From positions 1 through 64,000 of the forward strand of contig JAFGXS010000011.1 of the NCBI GenBank assembly GCA_016936505.1: 64,000 nt of DNA, read 5' to 3'. The notes under the pieces were generated by a model. It saw only the letters and a list, made by a program, of their open reading frames with translations, was not told the DNA's origin and did no database searches. This stretch comes from Bacteroidales bacterium (GTDB taxonomy: Bacteria; Bacteroidota; Bacteroidia; Bacteroidales; F082). Position 1 is the first letter of the stretch; each line of letters begins with the position of its first letter. Positions 43,036 to 51,518 of this stretch are shown one piece after another. Position numbers and translations under genes: made by a program.

Positions 43036-43797
43036 ATGAGTTTTTCATCGCGGATTGATAAATCACGACTTCCTCAGCATGTTGCCATTGTAATGGATGG
43101 TAACGGGCGATGGGCCCGTAAACATGGCGAGGAAAGAGTTTTTGGTCATCACAAAGGTGTTGACGCGGTGAGAGAAGTTACCGAAGCCGCTGCTGAACTA
43201 GGAATTCAATACCTGACACTTTATACTTTTTCAACCGAAAACTGGAACCGGCCAGTAGAAGAAGTAAATGCTTTGATGCATTTATTTGTCGAAACTATTG
43301 AAAAAGAAATACCAACATTAAACAAAAATAAGATTAGGCTTAAAGCAATTGGTGACATAGAAAGCTTACCTGAAGAAAACAGACAGAAATTAAGCAATAC
43401 CATTGAACAGACGCAAAAAAATGATGGTATGACTCTTATTCTTGCCCTAAGCTATAGCGGAAGATGGGAAATTACCAATGCTATTAAAAATATTTTAAAT
43501 GATTTGGATGCCGGAAAATTATCGGTTAAAGATGTTTCTGAGAACACCATATCTGAATACATGCAAACCGCAAAAATTCCAGATCCTGAGTTACTAATCA
43601 GGACAAGTGGAGAAGAGCGGATAAGCAATTTTTTACTCTGGCAGATCGCCTATTCAGAATTATATTTTACATCAAAATTATGGCCCGATTTTGGTAAAAA
43701 AGACTTTCACAGGGCTATTTTAGATTATCAAAAACGAGAACGCAGATTCGGATTAACGAGTGAGCAATTAAAATTTGAAGAACGGAATGAAGATTAA
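43036..43797 (+). CDS. uppS: Isoprenyl transferase (undecaprenyl diphosphate synthase)
   Basis: A 253-aa cis-prenyltransferase that builds undecaprenyl diphosphate, the lipid carrier for peptidoglycan and other glycans. The conserved HVAIVMDGNGRWA has catalytic Asp21. Further motifs are GHHKGVDAVREV, YTFSTENWNRP and the C-terminal RTSGEERISNFLLWQIAYSELYF. The ATG at 43036 is preferred over the track's GTG at 43027. It overlaps the bamA start by 11 bp, giving tight coupling between lipid-carrier and outer-membrane assembly genes. Confidence 0.95.
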   Translation: MSFSSRIDKSRLPQHVAIVMDGNGRWARKHGEERVFGHHKGVDAVREVTEAAAELGIQYLTLYTFSTENWNRPVEEVNALMHLFVETIEKEIPTLNKNKIRLKAIGDIESLPEENRQKLSNTIEQTQKNDGMTLILALSYSGRWEITNAIKNILNDLDAGKLSVKDVSENTISEYMQTAKIPDPELLIRTSGEERISNFLLWQIAYSELYFTSKLWPDFGKKDFHRAILDYQKRERRFGLTSEQLKFEERNED

Positions 43798-46444
43798 ATT
43801 AACAAATTGGCTTTGGCTTTTATTTTTTGCAGGTAGTTTTTTTGTGATCCCAGGATTAAAAGCCCAAACAAATTCTACTGACAACAAACTGAATGAGATA
43901 AGTTACCAAAATCCAAAAACTTATATTTTAGGCGGATTAACAGTATCAGGAAACAGCTATGTAGACAAATCAGTTGTTATCATGTTAAGTAACCTAACCG
44001 TTGGTAAGCCAATCAGTGTTCCTGGAGATGCCATTACTGATGCACTTAAAAGCCTTTGGAAACAAGGTTTGTTTGACGATGTTCAGATTATCGCCACCAA
44101 AATTCAGAATGACAGTGTATATCTAGATATCCAGTTAGATGAAAAGCCTAGAATGAATAAATATTACTTCAAAGGCATCAAAAAATCCGAACAAGAAGAC
44201 ATAAAAGATAAAATTAATCTAACAAAAGGAGATGTTGTAACTGAGCATTTAATCATGCGTACCATCCACATCATTAAAGACTTTTACAACGATAAAGGCT
44301 ATCTTAATGCAGATGTTACTATTGATCAGAAAAAACTAGGGGGAAGCGAAAGTCATTTTGTAAATCTTTATATTAACATTCATAAAAATAGTAAGGTTAA
44401 AGTAGGTCAGATAAATGTATTTGGTAATCATGCCTTTCCCAAAGACAAAGTTACCGGTGCAATGAAAGATACAAGGGCTGTAGGGCATTTTGACCCATTA
44501 AACCCAATTCCTTCTCTTGTTGGAAAGGTAAGTAAGAACCTCGTTACATTACATTGGAAAAAGATTCCTGATGAACTACTCAATTATGCGTTAAAAAACT
44601 ACAACATCAGAATCTTTAAGTCTGCAAAATTTATCCAATCAAAATTTAATGATGATCTTACAAAGATTATTGATAAATACAATAAAGAAGGATACCGTGA
44701 TGCTCATATAGTTAAAGATTCAATTTATAAGATTGATAATAAGCACATAGGTATTGATATTTATCTTTACGAAGGACCAAAATATTATTACAGAAAAATT
44801 ACGTGGGTTGGAAACACCATTTATCCATCCAAATTTCTGAGTGAAGTGCTGGGCATCAAACCTGGAGATGTGTATAACAAAAAATTGTTGGAAACCAACC
44901 TGAATTACAACGAGAGTGGGCTTGATGTTAGTAGTTTATATATGAACAATGGGTACTTGTTTTTTAATGCAACTCCCGTTGAAACTTATGTAGGTAACGA
45001 CTCTATCGACCTTGAAATCAGAATCCATGAAGGTAAGCAAGCCCGAATTAATAAAGTTACTGTTTCGGGAAATACCAAAACAAACGATCATGTTGTTATT
45101 CGTGAACTTAGAACCCAACCTGGTCAATTGTTTAACAGGGAAGCTGTTATTAGGTCAACCAGAGAGCTGGCAAACCTGAAGTATTTTAATGCTCAAAACC
45201 TTAAGCCTGACATCAAACCAAATCCAACAGACGGAACTGTTGACATTAATTATGCTGTAGAAGAAACATCTGCTGATCAATTAGAGCTTTCAGGAGGCTG
45301 GGGTTACGGCAAATTAATTGGAACCATCGGCGTTAGTTTCAATAACTTCTCGTTAAGAAACTTTTTCAATAAAGAAGCGTGGAGACCTGTTCCATCCGGC
45401 GATGGTCAGAAACTTTCCATTCGTTTCCAAAGCTACGGGCAAGGCTATATAAACTGGAATATTTCATTTACTGAACCTTGGTTAGGAGGTAAAAAACCAA
45501 ATGCTCTGACATTATCATATTATTATTCCCTATTCTCCACAGCTTCTACAGACATCTATGGAAATGTGGTAAACAGTCGGTTCTCCATTCATGGATTCCA
45601 GGTTGGTCTGGGCAAACGCTTGAGCTGGCCGGACGACTATTTTACTTTATATCAAGGTGTTGAGGTACAATTATACAATCTACTCAACTACGCAAGCATA
45701 TTTAGTGTAGGCGATGGAAATGGTTCATATAACAACATCGACTATAATATTGTATTTGGAAGAAATTCTGTTGACCAGCCTATTTACCCACGCAGTGGCT
45801 CGGATGTATCACTGTCATTACAAATGACACCTCCATATTCATTATTCTCAAAAAATAAAGATTATGCAAATATGACTGATGCTGAAAAATACAAATGGAT
45901 AGAATACTATAAATGGAAATTTAAAGCTTACTGGTATTTTGAAGTAGCACCAAAACTTGTTTTGGTACCCAAAATCAGATTTGGATATCTTGGAGCTTAC
46001 AACAACAACCTGGGAGTAACTCCTTTCCAACGATTCTATTTAGGTGGCGACGGACTTTCAGGATATAGCAATTACGATGGTCGGGAAATCATTGGTATGA
46101 GAGGTTACTCAAATGAATCTGTAACTCCTGATTACTATAAAAACACAAACATTGGAGGTACAATTTTCTCAAGGTATACTTTGGAGTTAAGATACCCCAT
46201 CTCACTTGCTGCGTCCTCAACCATTTATGTTCAGGCATTTTTTGAAGCAGGAAACTCCTGGCTGGGAACTAAAAACTTCAATCCTTTTGATGTAAAACGT
46301 TCAGCTGGCGTAGGAGCTCGTATTTACTTACCGATGTTCGGTATGCTTGGTCTTGACTGGGCTTACGGTTTCGACCCGATACCCGGAATACCATCAGCAA
46401 ATGGAAGCCATTTCCATTTCTCTATGAACCAATCATTGGATTAA
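43787..46444 (+). CDS. bamA: Outer membrane protein assembly factor BamA
   Basis: An 885-aa Omp85 protein, the core of the machine that inserts beta-barrels. The signal peptide ends at PGLKAQ. POTRA domains cover about residues 40-480 (for example GGLTVSGNSYVDKSVVIMLSNLTVGKPI and INKVTVSGNTKTNDHVVIRELRTQPGQLF). The C-terminal Omp85 barrel includes RFYLGGDGLSGYSNYDGREIIGMRGY, the conserved R-G-Y loop, and SAGVGARIYLPMFGMLGLDWAYGFD. The chain ends SMNQSLD rather than in a terminal aromatic, which is seen in this phylum. The ATG at 43787 is chosen over the TTG at 43775. Confidence 0.95.
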   Translation: MKIKLTNWLWLLFFAGSFFVIPGLKAQTNSTDNKLNEISYQNPKTYILGGLTVSGNSYVDKSVVIMLSNLTVGKPISVPGDAITDALKSLWKQGLFDDVQIIATKIQNDSVYLDIQLDEKPRMNKYYFKGIKKSEQEDIKDKINLTKGDVVTEHLIMRTIHIIKDFYNDKGYLNADVTIDQKKLGGSESHFVNLYINIHKNSKVKVGQINVFGNHAFPKDKVTGAMKDTRAVGHFDPLNPIPSLVGKVSKNLVTLHWKKIPDELLNYALKNYNIRIFKSAKFIQSKFNDDLTKIIDKYNKEGYRDAHIVKDSIYKIDNKHIGIDIYLYEGPKYYYRKITWVGNTIYPSKFLSEVLGIKPGDVYNKKLLETNLNYNESGLDVSSLYMNNGYLFFNATPVETYVGNDSIDLEIRIHEGKQARINKVTVSGNTKTNDHVVIRELRTQPGQLFNREAVIRSTRELANLKYFNAQNLKPDIKPNPTDGTVDINYAVEETSADQLELSGGWGYGKLIGTIGVSFNNFSLRNFFNKEAWRPVPSGDGQKLSIRFQSYGQGYINWNISFTEPWLGGKKPNALTLSYYYSLFSTASTDIYGNVVNSRFSIHGFQVGLGKRLSWPDDYFTLYQGVEVQLYNLLNYASIFSVGDGNGSYNNIDYNIVFGRNSVDQPIYPRSGSDVSLSLQMTPPYSLFSKNKDYANMTDAEKYKWIEYYKWKFKAYWYFEVAPKLVLVPKIRFGYLGAYNNNLGVTPFQRFYLGGDGLSGYSNYDGREIIGMRGYSNESVTPDYYKNTNIGGTIFSRYTLELRYPISLAASSTIYVQAFFEAGNSWLGTKNFNPFDVKRSAGVGARIYLPMFGMLGLDWAYGFDPIPGIPSANGSHFHFSMNQSLD

Positions 46445-46446
46445 CA

Positions 46447-46486
46447 AATAATAATCTGGGATGAAAAATCATCCCAGATTATTATT
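46447..46486. terminator. Perfect 18-bp hairpin after bamA
   Basis: AATAATAATCTGGGATGA and TCATCCCAGATTATTATT are exact inverse complements around AAAA. The hairpin lies 3 bp after the bamA stop and 33 bp before the first skp-like gene. There is no long U-run, so it may terminate only part of transcription or act as an RNA 3' end stabiliser. Confidence 0.7.
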
Positions 46487-46519
46487 ACTATAAAGGTGCT
46501 TTTTGCTAAATTAATACTC

Positions 46520-47077
46520 ATGAAAAAAACGACACTTACAGCTTTGGTTCTGCTCTTTCTAACCTTAGGCTTCATCCAGAGAGCACAGGCACAAAAATCA
46601 GCATTTGTTGACACAGAATATATTTTAAATAATATTCCTGAATATAATGATGCTCAAAATGAGCTTGATAAACTCTCTGATCAATGGCAAAAAGAGATTA
46701 ACCAAAAACACCAAACCCTGATCTCAATGATTGATAAATATCAGTCTGAAGCTGTGCTTTTGCCTGATGATATGAAAAAAAGCAGACAGAATGAAATTCA
46801 AAAAAAACAGCAGGAGATCTCTGCATTGCAACAAAAATATTTCGGGCCACAAGGTGAGCTATTTAAAAAAAGACAAGAACTGGTAAGTCCAATACAGGAA
46901 AAAATATACAACGCTATTGAAACCGTAGCTCAAAACCAGAACATCGACTTTGTATTTGATAAAACAGGAAGTGCCAACCTTTTATACGGAAATCCAAAAT
47001 ATGACATCAGTGATGCCGTTCTGGATGAGTTAGCAAAAGTGATGCAGGTGGCAACTCCATCTTCATCACAGCGTTGA
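46520..47077 (+). CDS. OmpH/Skp-family periplasmic chaperone, copy 1
   Basis: A 185-aa exported holdase chaperone for outer membrane proteins. The signal peptide ends at RAQAQ, followed by the family start KSAFVDTEYILNNIPEYNDAQNELDKLSDQW. A long coiled coil covers about residues 45-130, rich in Lys, Gln and Glu. The conserved C-terminal end contains NIDFVFDKTG. The start at 46520 removes 8 track residues that precede a good signal peptide. No promoter is seen between the bamA hairpin and this ATG, so it probably depends on readthrough from bamA. Confidence 0.9.
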   Translation: MKKTTLTALVLLFLTLGFIQRAQAQKSAFVDTEYILNNIPEYNDAQNELDKLSDQWQKEINQKHQTLISMIDKYQSEAVLLPDDMKKSRQNEIQKKQQEISALQQKYFGPQGELFKKRQELVSPIQEKIYNAIETVAQNQNIDFVFDKTGSANLLYGNPKYDISDAVLDELAKVMQVATPSSSQR

Positions 47078-47187
47078 GTCTGTAATATGGATTCTTACAA
47101 AAGGATCTTGACACATAAACATTTGCAAAACAACTATTTGTACACCAAAAATAAAATTCCGGATAAATTCATTTAAGGAATTTTAAG

Positions 47188-47219
47188 TTGTATCGCAATT
47201 AAAAATTTTTATACATTTG
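47188..47219 (+). promoter_or_regulatory. Promoter of skp copy 2 (-33 and -7)
   Basis: TTG at 47188-47190 and TACATTTG at 47212-47219 are spaced by 21 nt. This is among the best matches in the window to the Bacteroidota TTG-N17-23-TAnnTTTG promoter. The start codon is 43 nt downstream. Confidence 0.6.
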
Positions 47220-47262
47220 CGCCTTAAAGTAATCGACAAATAATTAAAAAATAGTCATTTAA

Positions 47263-47781
47263 ATGAAAACAATGAGAAAAGGATTTTTGCTTTTAGCCAT
47301 TACACTGTTATTTACCGGAATGGGATTTGCACAGGGAACATTAAAAATTGGATACCTTGATTCCCAAAAATTGATGAGCATGATGCCTGAAAGTGATTCT
47401 GCTCAAGCACAGGTTAAAAGATATGCACAAAGTCTTCAAGCACAAATGCAGGCTATGGGCAACGAATACAAAAACAAAGTACAGGACTACCAAAATAACC
47501 AGGGTACAATGTCTGATCTGATTCGACAAACCAAAGAAAAAGAAATCACTGATTTGCAACAACGCATTCAGGCTTTTCAGGGTTCTGCTGATCAGGATAT
47601 TCAAAAGAAACAACAGGATTTATACCAACCCATTGTTGAAAAAGTAAAGAACGCTATTGAGGCTGTTGGTAAAGAATATCATTATACATATATTCTTGAT
47701 GTATCTCAGGGTACTGTTCTTTTTTATGCTAATGGTGACGATGTTCTTCCTTTGGTTAAAAAGAAACTGGGTTTGAAATAA
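47263..47781 (+). CDS. OmpH/Skp-family periplasmic chaperone, copy 2
   Basis: A 172-aa paralogue of the preceding chaperone. The signal peptide ends at GMGFAQ, then GTLKIGYLDSQKLMSMMPESDSAQAQVKRYAQSLQAQM leads into a Gln/Lys-rich coiled coil. The conserved end is YHYTYILDVSQGTVLFYANGDDVLPLVKKKLG. It differs strongly from copy 1 outside the shared pattern, so the duplication is old. It has its own good promoter and a strong terminator, so it can be expressed independently of bamA and copy 1. Confidence 0.9.
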   Translation: MKTMRKGFLLLAITLLFTGMGFAQGTLKIGYLDSQKLMSMMPESDSAQAQVKRYAQSLQAQMQAMGNEYKNKVQDYQNNQGTMSDLIRQTKEKEITDLQQRIQAFQGSADQDIQKKQQDLYQPIVEKVKNAIEAVGKEYHYTYILDVSQGTVLFYANGDDVLPLVKKKLGLK

Positions 47782-47800
47782 AACCTGTTTAATGTAAAAT

Positions 47801-47831
47801 AAAAAACCTGCTTTTTCAAGCAGGTTTTTTT
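47801..47831. terminator. Bidirectional terminator
   Basis: AAAAAACCTGCTT and AAGCAGGTTTTTT form a perfect 13-bp stem with a TTTC loop, giving a U-tract in both directions. It lies between the convergent skp copy 2 and gamma-carbonic anhydrase genes and should serve both. Confidence 0.9.
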
Positions 47832-47838
47832 ATGCTTA

Positions 47839-48357
47839 CTACTCTTCTGTATACCAACTGGAATACATCTTATAGCTCTGTGCAATACGGTGAATCTCTC
47901 CCTCTAGCAAACTGGTATCTACCTGTTTTATCTTTTTTGCCGGAACTCCTGCATATACACTTCCTGACTCAACAATGGTATTCTTCGAAACCACAGCACC
48001 CGCTGCAATAACAGAATTACTTTCCACAACCACATCGTCCATAACAATAGCGCCCATCCCAACAAGAACATCATCTTTTATCGTACAACCATGAATAATT
48101 GCTCCATGACCAATTGAAACATTATTACCAATATTAACCGGTGATTTTTTGAATGTGCAATGAATAATTGCTCCATCCTGTATATTTACCTGATTACCTA
48201 TTCTGATATAATGCACATCCCCTCTAACCACAGCATTAAACCAAACACTACAACCATCCCCCATTACAACATCGCCAACAATAGTTGCATTATCTGCGAT
48301 GTAACATTCTTTACCCCATTTCGGAGATATTCCTTTTATACTTTTTATTACAGTCAT
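47839..48357 (-). CDS. Gamma-class carbonic anhydrase-like hexapeptide protein
   Basis: A 172-aa left-handed beta-helix protein of the gamma-carbonic anhydrase/YrdA group. Hexapeptide repeats run through NATIVGDVVMGDGCSVWFNAVVRGDVHYIRIGNQVNIQDGAIIH to the C terminus. The metal-binding His candidates are in DGAIIHC, SIGHGAIIHG, as expected for the family. Many members lack measured carbonic anhydrase activity, so the enzyme call is tentative. Its start overlaps the nadB stop by 4 bp, so the two are translationally coupled. Confidence 0.88.
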   Translation of the reverse strand: MTVIKSIKGISPKWGKECYIADNATIVGDVVMGDGCSVWFNAVVRGDVHYIRIGNQVNIQDGAIIHCTFKKSPVNIGNNVSIGHGAIIHGCTIKDDVLVGMGAIVMDDVVVESNSVIAAGAVVSKNTIVESGSVYAGVPAKKIKQVDTSLLEGEIHRIAQSYKMYSSWYTEE

Positions 48358-49925
48358 TTTTTTGCTTTTTCTGAATAATCAATCGAATAATGTAAACCTA
48401 TACTTTCCTTTCTGGCCATGGCCATTTTAATGATCAAATACGATACATTAATCATATTTCTCAACTCACAAATTTCCTGCGATATAATTGATTTCTCATA
48501 TAGGTCTTCCGTTTCCTTATATAGGATTTCCAACCTATCCATTGCTCTTTTCAAACGCAAATCAGAACGCACAATCCCAACATAATTACTCATAATTGAT
48601 TGGAGTTCTTTAGTAGATTGTGTAATCAAAATCATTTCTTCATTCATCACACGACCCTCAGCATCCCATGCGGGGACATTATACTGAAAATCAAGAGAAT
48701 CAATCTGCAATAACGAATCCATGGCAGCTCTGTGTGAAAACACTGCTGATTCGAGCAACGAGTTTGAAGCAAGACGATTAGCCCCATGTAACCCTGTGCT
48801 GGCAACCTCTCCGGCAGCATACAAACCATGAACTGAAGTCTTGCCATTAATATCGGTTCGAACACCTCCGCAAGAATAATGTGCAGCAGGTACAACCGGA
48901 ATCATATCCTTTGTAATATCAATACCAATACTTAAACACTTGGCATAAATTGAAGGAAAATGCTTAATAATTTCTTCTTTACTTATCTTCCTGGCATCCA
49001 GATATACATAGTCATCACCCGAAAGTTTCATTTCATTATCTATGGCCCGGGCCACAATATCCCGGGGAGCCAGAGAAGCCAACTCATGATACTTTGACAT
49101 AAAAGCTACACCCTTTCGGGTTTTCAAAATAGCTCCTGCGCCACGCAAAGCCTCTGTAATTAAAAACGAAGGGCGCTCGCCGGGATTGTATAATGAAGTA
49201 GGATGAAACTGAACAAATTCAAGATTATCGAGGTGAGCTTTGGCACGATAAGCCATAGCCAGGCCGTCACCTGTTGAAACTAGGGGATTAGTCGTGGTTT
49301 GATACACATTACCCATTCCTCCCGTAGCTATTAACGTAATCTTAGCCAGGATTGTTTCCACCTGATTTGTTTGGTGATTTAACGCATAAACTCCAAAACA
49401 CTTAATATCGGTCCTTCTTCGGGTTACCTCTTCATTCAAATGATGCTGTGTGATAAGGTCAATGGCAAAATAATCTTCCAGAATTTCTATATTAGGATGA
49501 TTCCGGGCTCTAGCACTCAAAGCCCTTTGAATCTCAAACCCTGTATTATCCTGATGATGCAGAATACGAAATTCGGAATGCCCGCCTTCGCGTGCAAGAG
49601 AAAACTTTCCTGTCTGATCCTTATCAAACTGTGCACCCCATTCAACCAATTCATTAATACGTTCCGATGATTCTCTGATCGCTATCTCAACGGTTTCCTT
49701 ATCATTTAATCCTGATCCGGCTTTTAAAGTGTCTTCAATGTGTTTTTCATAATTGTCGGGCGAGTACATTACAGCTGCAATTCCTCCTTGTGCATAGGAT
49801 GTAGCCGTATCATCGATGGTAGATTTTGATAAAACGAGTACTTTTCCTTTGTGTGCAACTTTCAGCGCATAAATCAATCCTGCACTTCCAGAACCAAGTA
49901 CCAGAAAATCAACTTTTCTCTGCAT
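48354..49925 (-). CDS. nadB: L-aspartate oxidase
   Basis: A 523-aa FAD flavoprotein that oxidises L-aspartate to iminoaspartate, the first step of de novo NAD synthesis. The FAD-binding motif is VLGSGSAGLIYALKVA. TSYAQGGIAAV, REGGHSEFRILHHQDNTG, EFVQFHPTSLY and HYSCGGVRTDINGKTSVHGLYAAGEVASTGLHGANRLASNSLLE are diagnostic for NadB against succinate dehydrogenase. The ATG at 49925 is used instead of the track's TTG. nadA and nadC are not in the window. It can use fumarate as electron acceptor in other bacteria, which would suit low-oxygen life. Confidence 0.94.
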   Translation of the reverse strand: MQRKVDFLVLGSGSAGLIYALKVAHKGKVLVLSKSTIDDTATSYAQGGIAAVMYSPDNYEKHIEDTLKAGSGLNDKETVEIAIRESSERINELVEWGAQFDKDQTGKFSLAREGGHSEFRILHHQDNTGFEIQRALSARARNHPNIEILEDYFAIDLITQHHLNEEVTRRRTDIKCFGVYALNHQTNQVETILAKITLIATGGMGNVYQTTTNPLVSTGDGLAMAYRAKAHLDNLEFVQFHPTSLYNPGERPSFLITEALRGAGAILKTRKGVAFMSKYHELASLAPRDIVARAIDNEMKLSGDDYVYLDARKISKEEIIKHFPSIYAKCLSIGIDITKDMIPVVPAAHYSCGGVRTDINGKTSVHGLYAAGEVASTGLHGANRLASNSLLESAVFSHRAAMDSLLQIDSLDFQYNVPAWDAEGRVMNEEMILITQSTKELQSIMSNYVGIVRSDLRLKRAMDRLEILYKETEDLYEKSIISQEICELRNMINVSYLIIKMAMARKESIGLHYSIDYSEKAKK

Positions 49926-49946
49926 GAGATCCAATTTTTATGAATA

Positions 49947-49954
49947 CAAAATTA
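49947..49954 (-). promoter_or_regulatory. -7 promoter element of nadB
   Basis: The minus strand reads TAATTTTG, matching TAnnTTTG, about 22 nt before the nadB ATG. Confidence 0.45.
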
Positions 49955-50055
49955 ACTATTTCAACAGTGCTGTTCAGCACAATATTTGGTTTTGTTCCCA
50001 AAAAACACGTTTTAGTCTGTCTTTTCATAACCTTCTAACGGGTATGAATATTTTT

Positions 50056-50063
50056 TATATTTG
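50056..50063 (+). promoter_or_regulatory. -7 promoter element of the serine hydrolase gene
   Basis: TATATTTG matches TAnnTTTG, 54 nt before the ATG at 50118. Confidence 0.42.
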
Positions 50064-50117
50064 ATGTAGAACATCTACCTGCTTATTGACTCATAATCGA
50101 AAACAAAATCTTATCCC

Positions 50118-51452
50118 ATGAAAAAAGTAAAATACTTTATTGGTCTTGTTATCTTAGGAGCTATTGTTTATGGAGCTGATTACTTCATAGCCCGTGCGCC
50201 CATCTTTACAGGGTATGCCGCTAAAGATCTGGCATCCTGGACATTTCTAACCAACAGAACTCAAAAAGATATTCAAAAACATGATCTGAGTTTCTTTCCT
50301 GTGAACCTTTCACACAATGTAATCGACCAGAAAAACAAAGAAGTTACCGGAACATTCCTCGGGATGGCCAGACAAACTGCTGTGTATCGTAAAGGGCTGG
50401 GATGTACTTTGCTGGCCGGAGCTAATCGTGACTCTGTAATGAAACAAAAAATGACAGAACCCATTTTACCTACAGATCCTCAGGATATTTTTTGGCCCAT
50501 GGGTTCCAGACTAAGAGATACGGTTCCTGCCGGTGTTGACATACAAAAACTCAATGCGGCTATTGACTCAGCATTCAACCAGGGAAACACAAGAGCAGTT
50601 GTGGTAGCTTACGATACACTAATGCTCAAAGAAAAATACGCTCCAGGATTCAGTAAAGACACCCGTATTCTTGGTTGGTCTATGAGTAAGAGCATTACCA
50701 GTGCATTAATCGGTATTTTAGTTGGCGAAGGCAGGTTGGATGTGAACGCACCTGCACCAATAAAAGAATGGGCAAATGATAGCCGACATAACATCAGATT
50801 AATTGATTTATTGCACCAAAGCAGTGGGTTGAAATGGGACGAAAATTATGGTGATATATCCAATGTAACCATTATGCTTTATGAAAAAGCCAACATGGCT
50901 GAATATGTTATTCATCAACCTTTGGAATTTCCTCCCGATTCAGTTTGGTATTATTCATCAGGAAATACCAATGTTATTTCAGAAATCATCCGCCGCACCA
51001 TTGGAAATAATCAGGAATACTGGAATTTCCCCCGTAAAGTATTATTCAACAAAATTGGAATGCGCAGTGCCGTACTGGAAACTGACGCCAGCGGTAATTT
51101 TGTAGGTTCATCTTATACCTTCGCCACACCTCGCGACTGGGCACGTTTCGGCTTACTTTATCTGAAAGACGGTGTATGGCAAGGCAAAAGAATTTTACCT
51201 GAAGGCTGGGTAAAATATTCTACAACTCCAGCCCGTAAATCAGATAATCAATATGGTGTTCAGTTCTGGCTGAATAAAGGCACTCATGAAATCAAAGGTT
51301 ACCCCGATATTTACTATTGCGACGGCTTCCACGGACAAAGGGTCTTCATCATTCCATCAAAGGATGTTGTTATAGTTCGTATGGGGCTTAACAATAATGG
51401 AGAATTTGATTTTAACAAATTTGTTCAACAAATCCTGGCAGCTTTTAATTAA
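50118..51452 (+). CDS. Beta-lactamase-family serine hydrolase
   Basis: A 444-aa protein of the class C beta-lactamase/penicillin-binding fold. An N-terminal hydrophobic helix (FIGLVILGAIVYGADYF) anchors or exports it. The SxxK motif is Ser188-Met-Ser-Lys191 in GWSMSKSITSALIGILVGEG, and WYYSSGNTN supplies the Tyr motif. LHQSSGLKWDENYGD is typical of the EstB/CubicO-like group. Such enzymes include esterases, peptidases and amidases, so resistance to beta-lactams should not be assumed. It is a single-gene unit. Confidence 0.9.
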   Translation: MKKVKYFIGLVILGAIVYGADYFIARAPIFTGYAAKDLASWTFLTNRTQKDIQKHDLSFFPVNLSHNVIDQKNKEVTGTFLGMARQTAVYRKGLGCTLLAGANRDSVMKQKMTEPILPTDPQDIFWPMGSRLRDTVPAGVDIQKLNAAIDSAFNQGNTRAVVVAYDTLMLKEKYAPGFSKDTRILGWSMSKSITSALIGILVGEGRLDVNAPAPIKEWANDSRHNIRLIDLLHQSSGLKWDENYGDISNVTIMLYEKANMAEYVIHQPLEFPPDSVWYYSSGNTNVISEIIRRTIGNNQEYWNFPRKVLFNKIGMRSAVLETDASGNFVGSSYTFATPRDWARFGLLYLKDGVWQGKRILPEGWVKYSTTPARKSDNQYGVQFWLNKGTHEIKGYPDIYYCDGFHGQRVFIIPSKDVVIVRMGLNNNGEFDFNKFVQQILAAFN

Positions 51453-51459
51453 AAGCTGA
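51440..51459. repeat. 20-bp perfect palindrome over the serine hydrolase stop
   Basis: CAGCTTTTAATTAAAAGCTG is an exact palindrome containing the TAA stop codon. The bidirectional terminator follows 9 bp later. It could form a small hairpin or be a protein-binding site. Confidence 0.5.
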
Positions 51460-51468
51460 TTAACATTA

Positions 51469-51504
51469 ATAAGAAAGGGAACCAAATGGTTCCCTTTCTT
51501 ATTT
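51469..51504. terminator. Bidirectional terminator, 17-bp stem
   Basis: AATAAGAAAGGGAACCA and TGGTTCCCTTTCTTATT are exact inverse complements, so the working hairpin has a 15-bp or longer stem with a small loop. It lies between the convergent serine hydrolase and 2-oxoglutarate dehydrogenase E2 genes. Confidence 0.85.
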
Positions 51505-51518
51505 TCATCTATTATATT

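Noticed and set aside
50118-51452. Antibiotic-resistance beta-lactamase interpretation
   Set aside because: The SxxK and Tyr motifs define the fold only; the group mostly contains esterases and peptidases, and no ampR-like neighbour is present.
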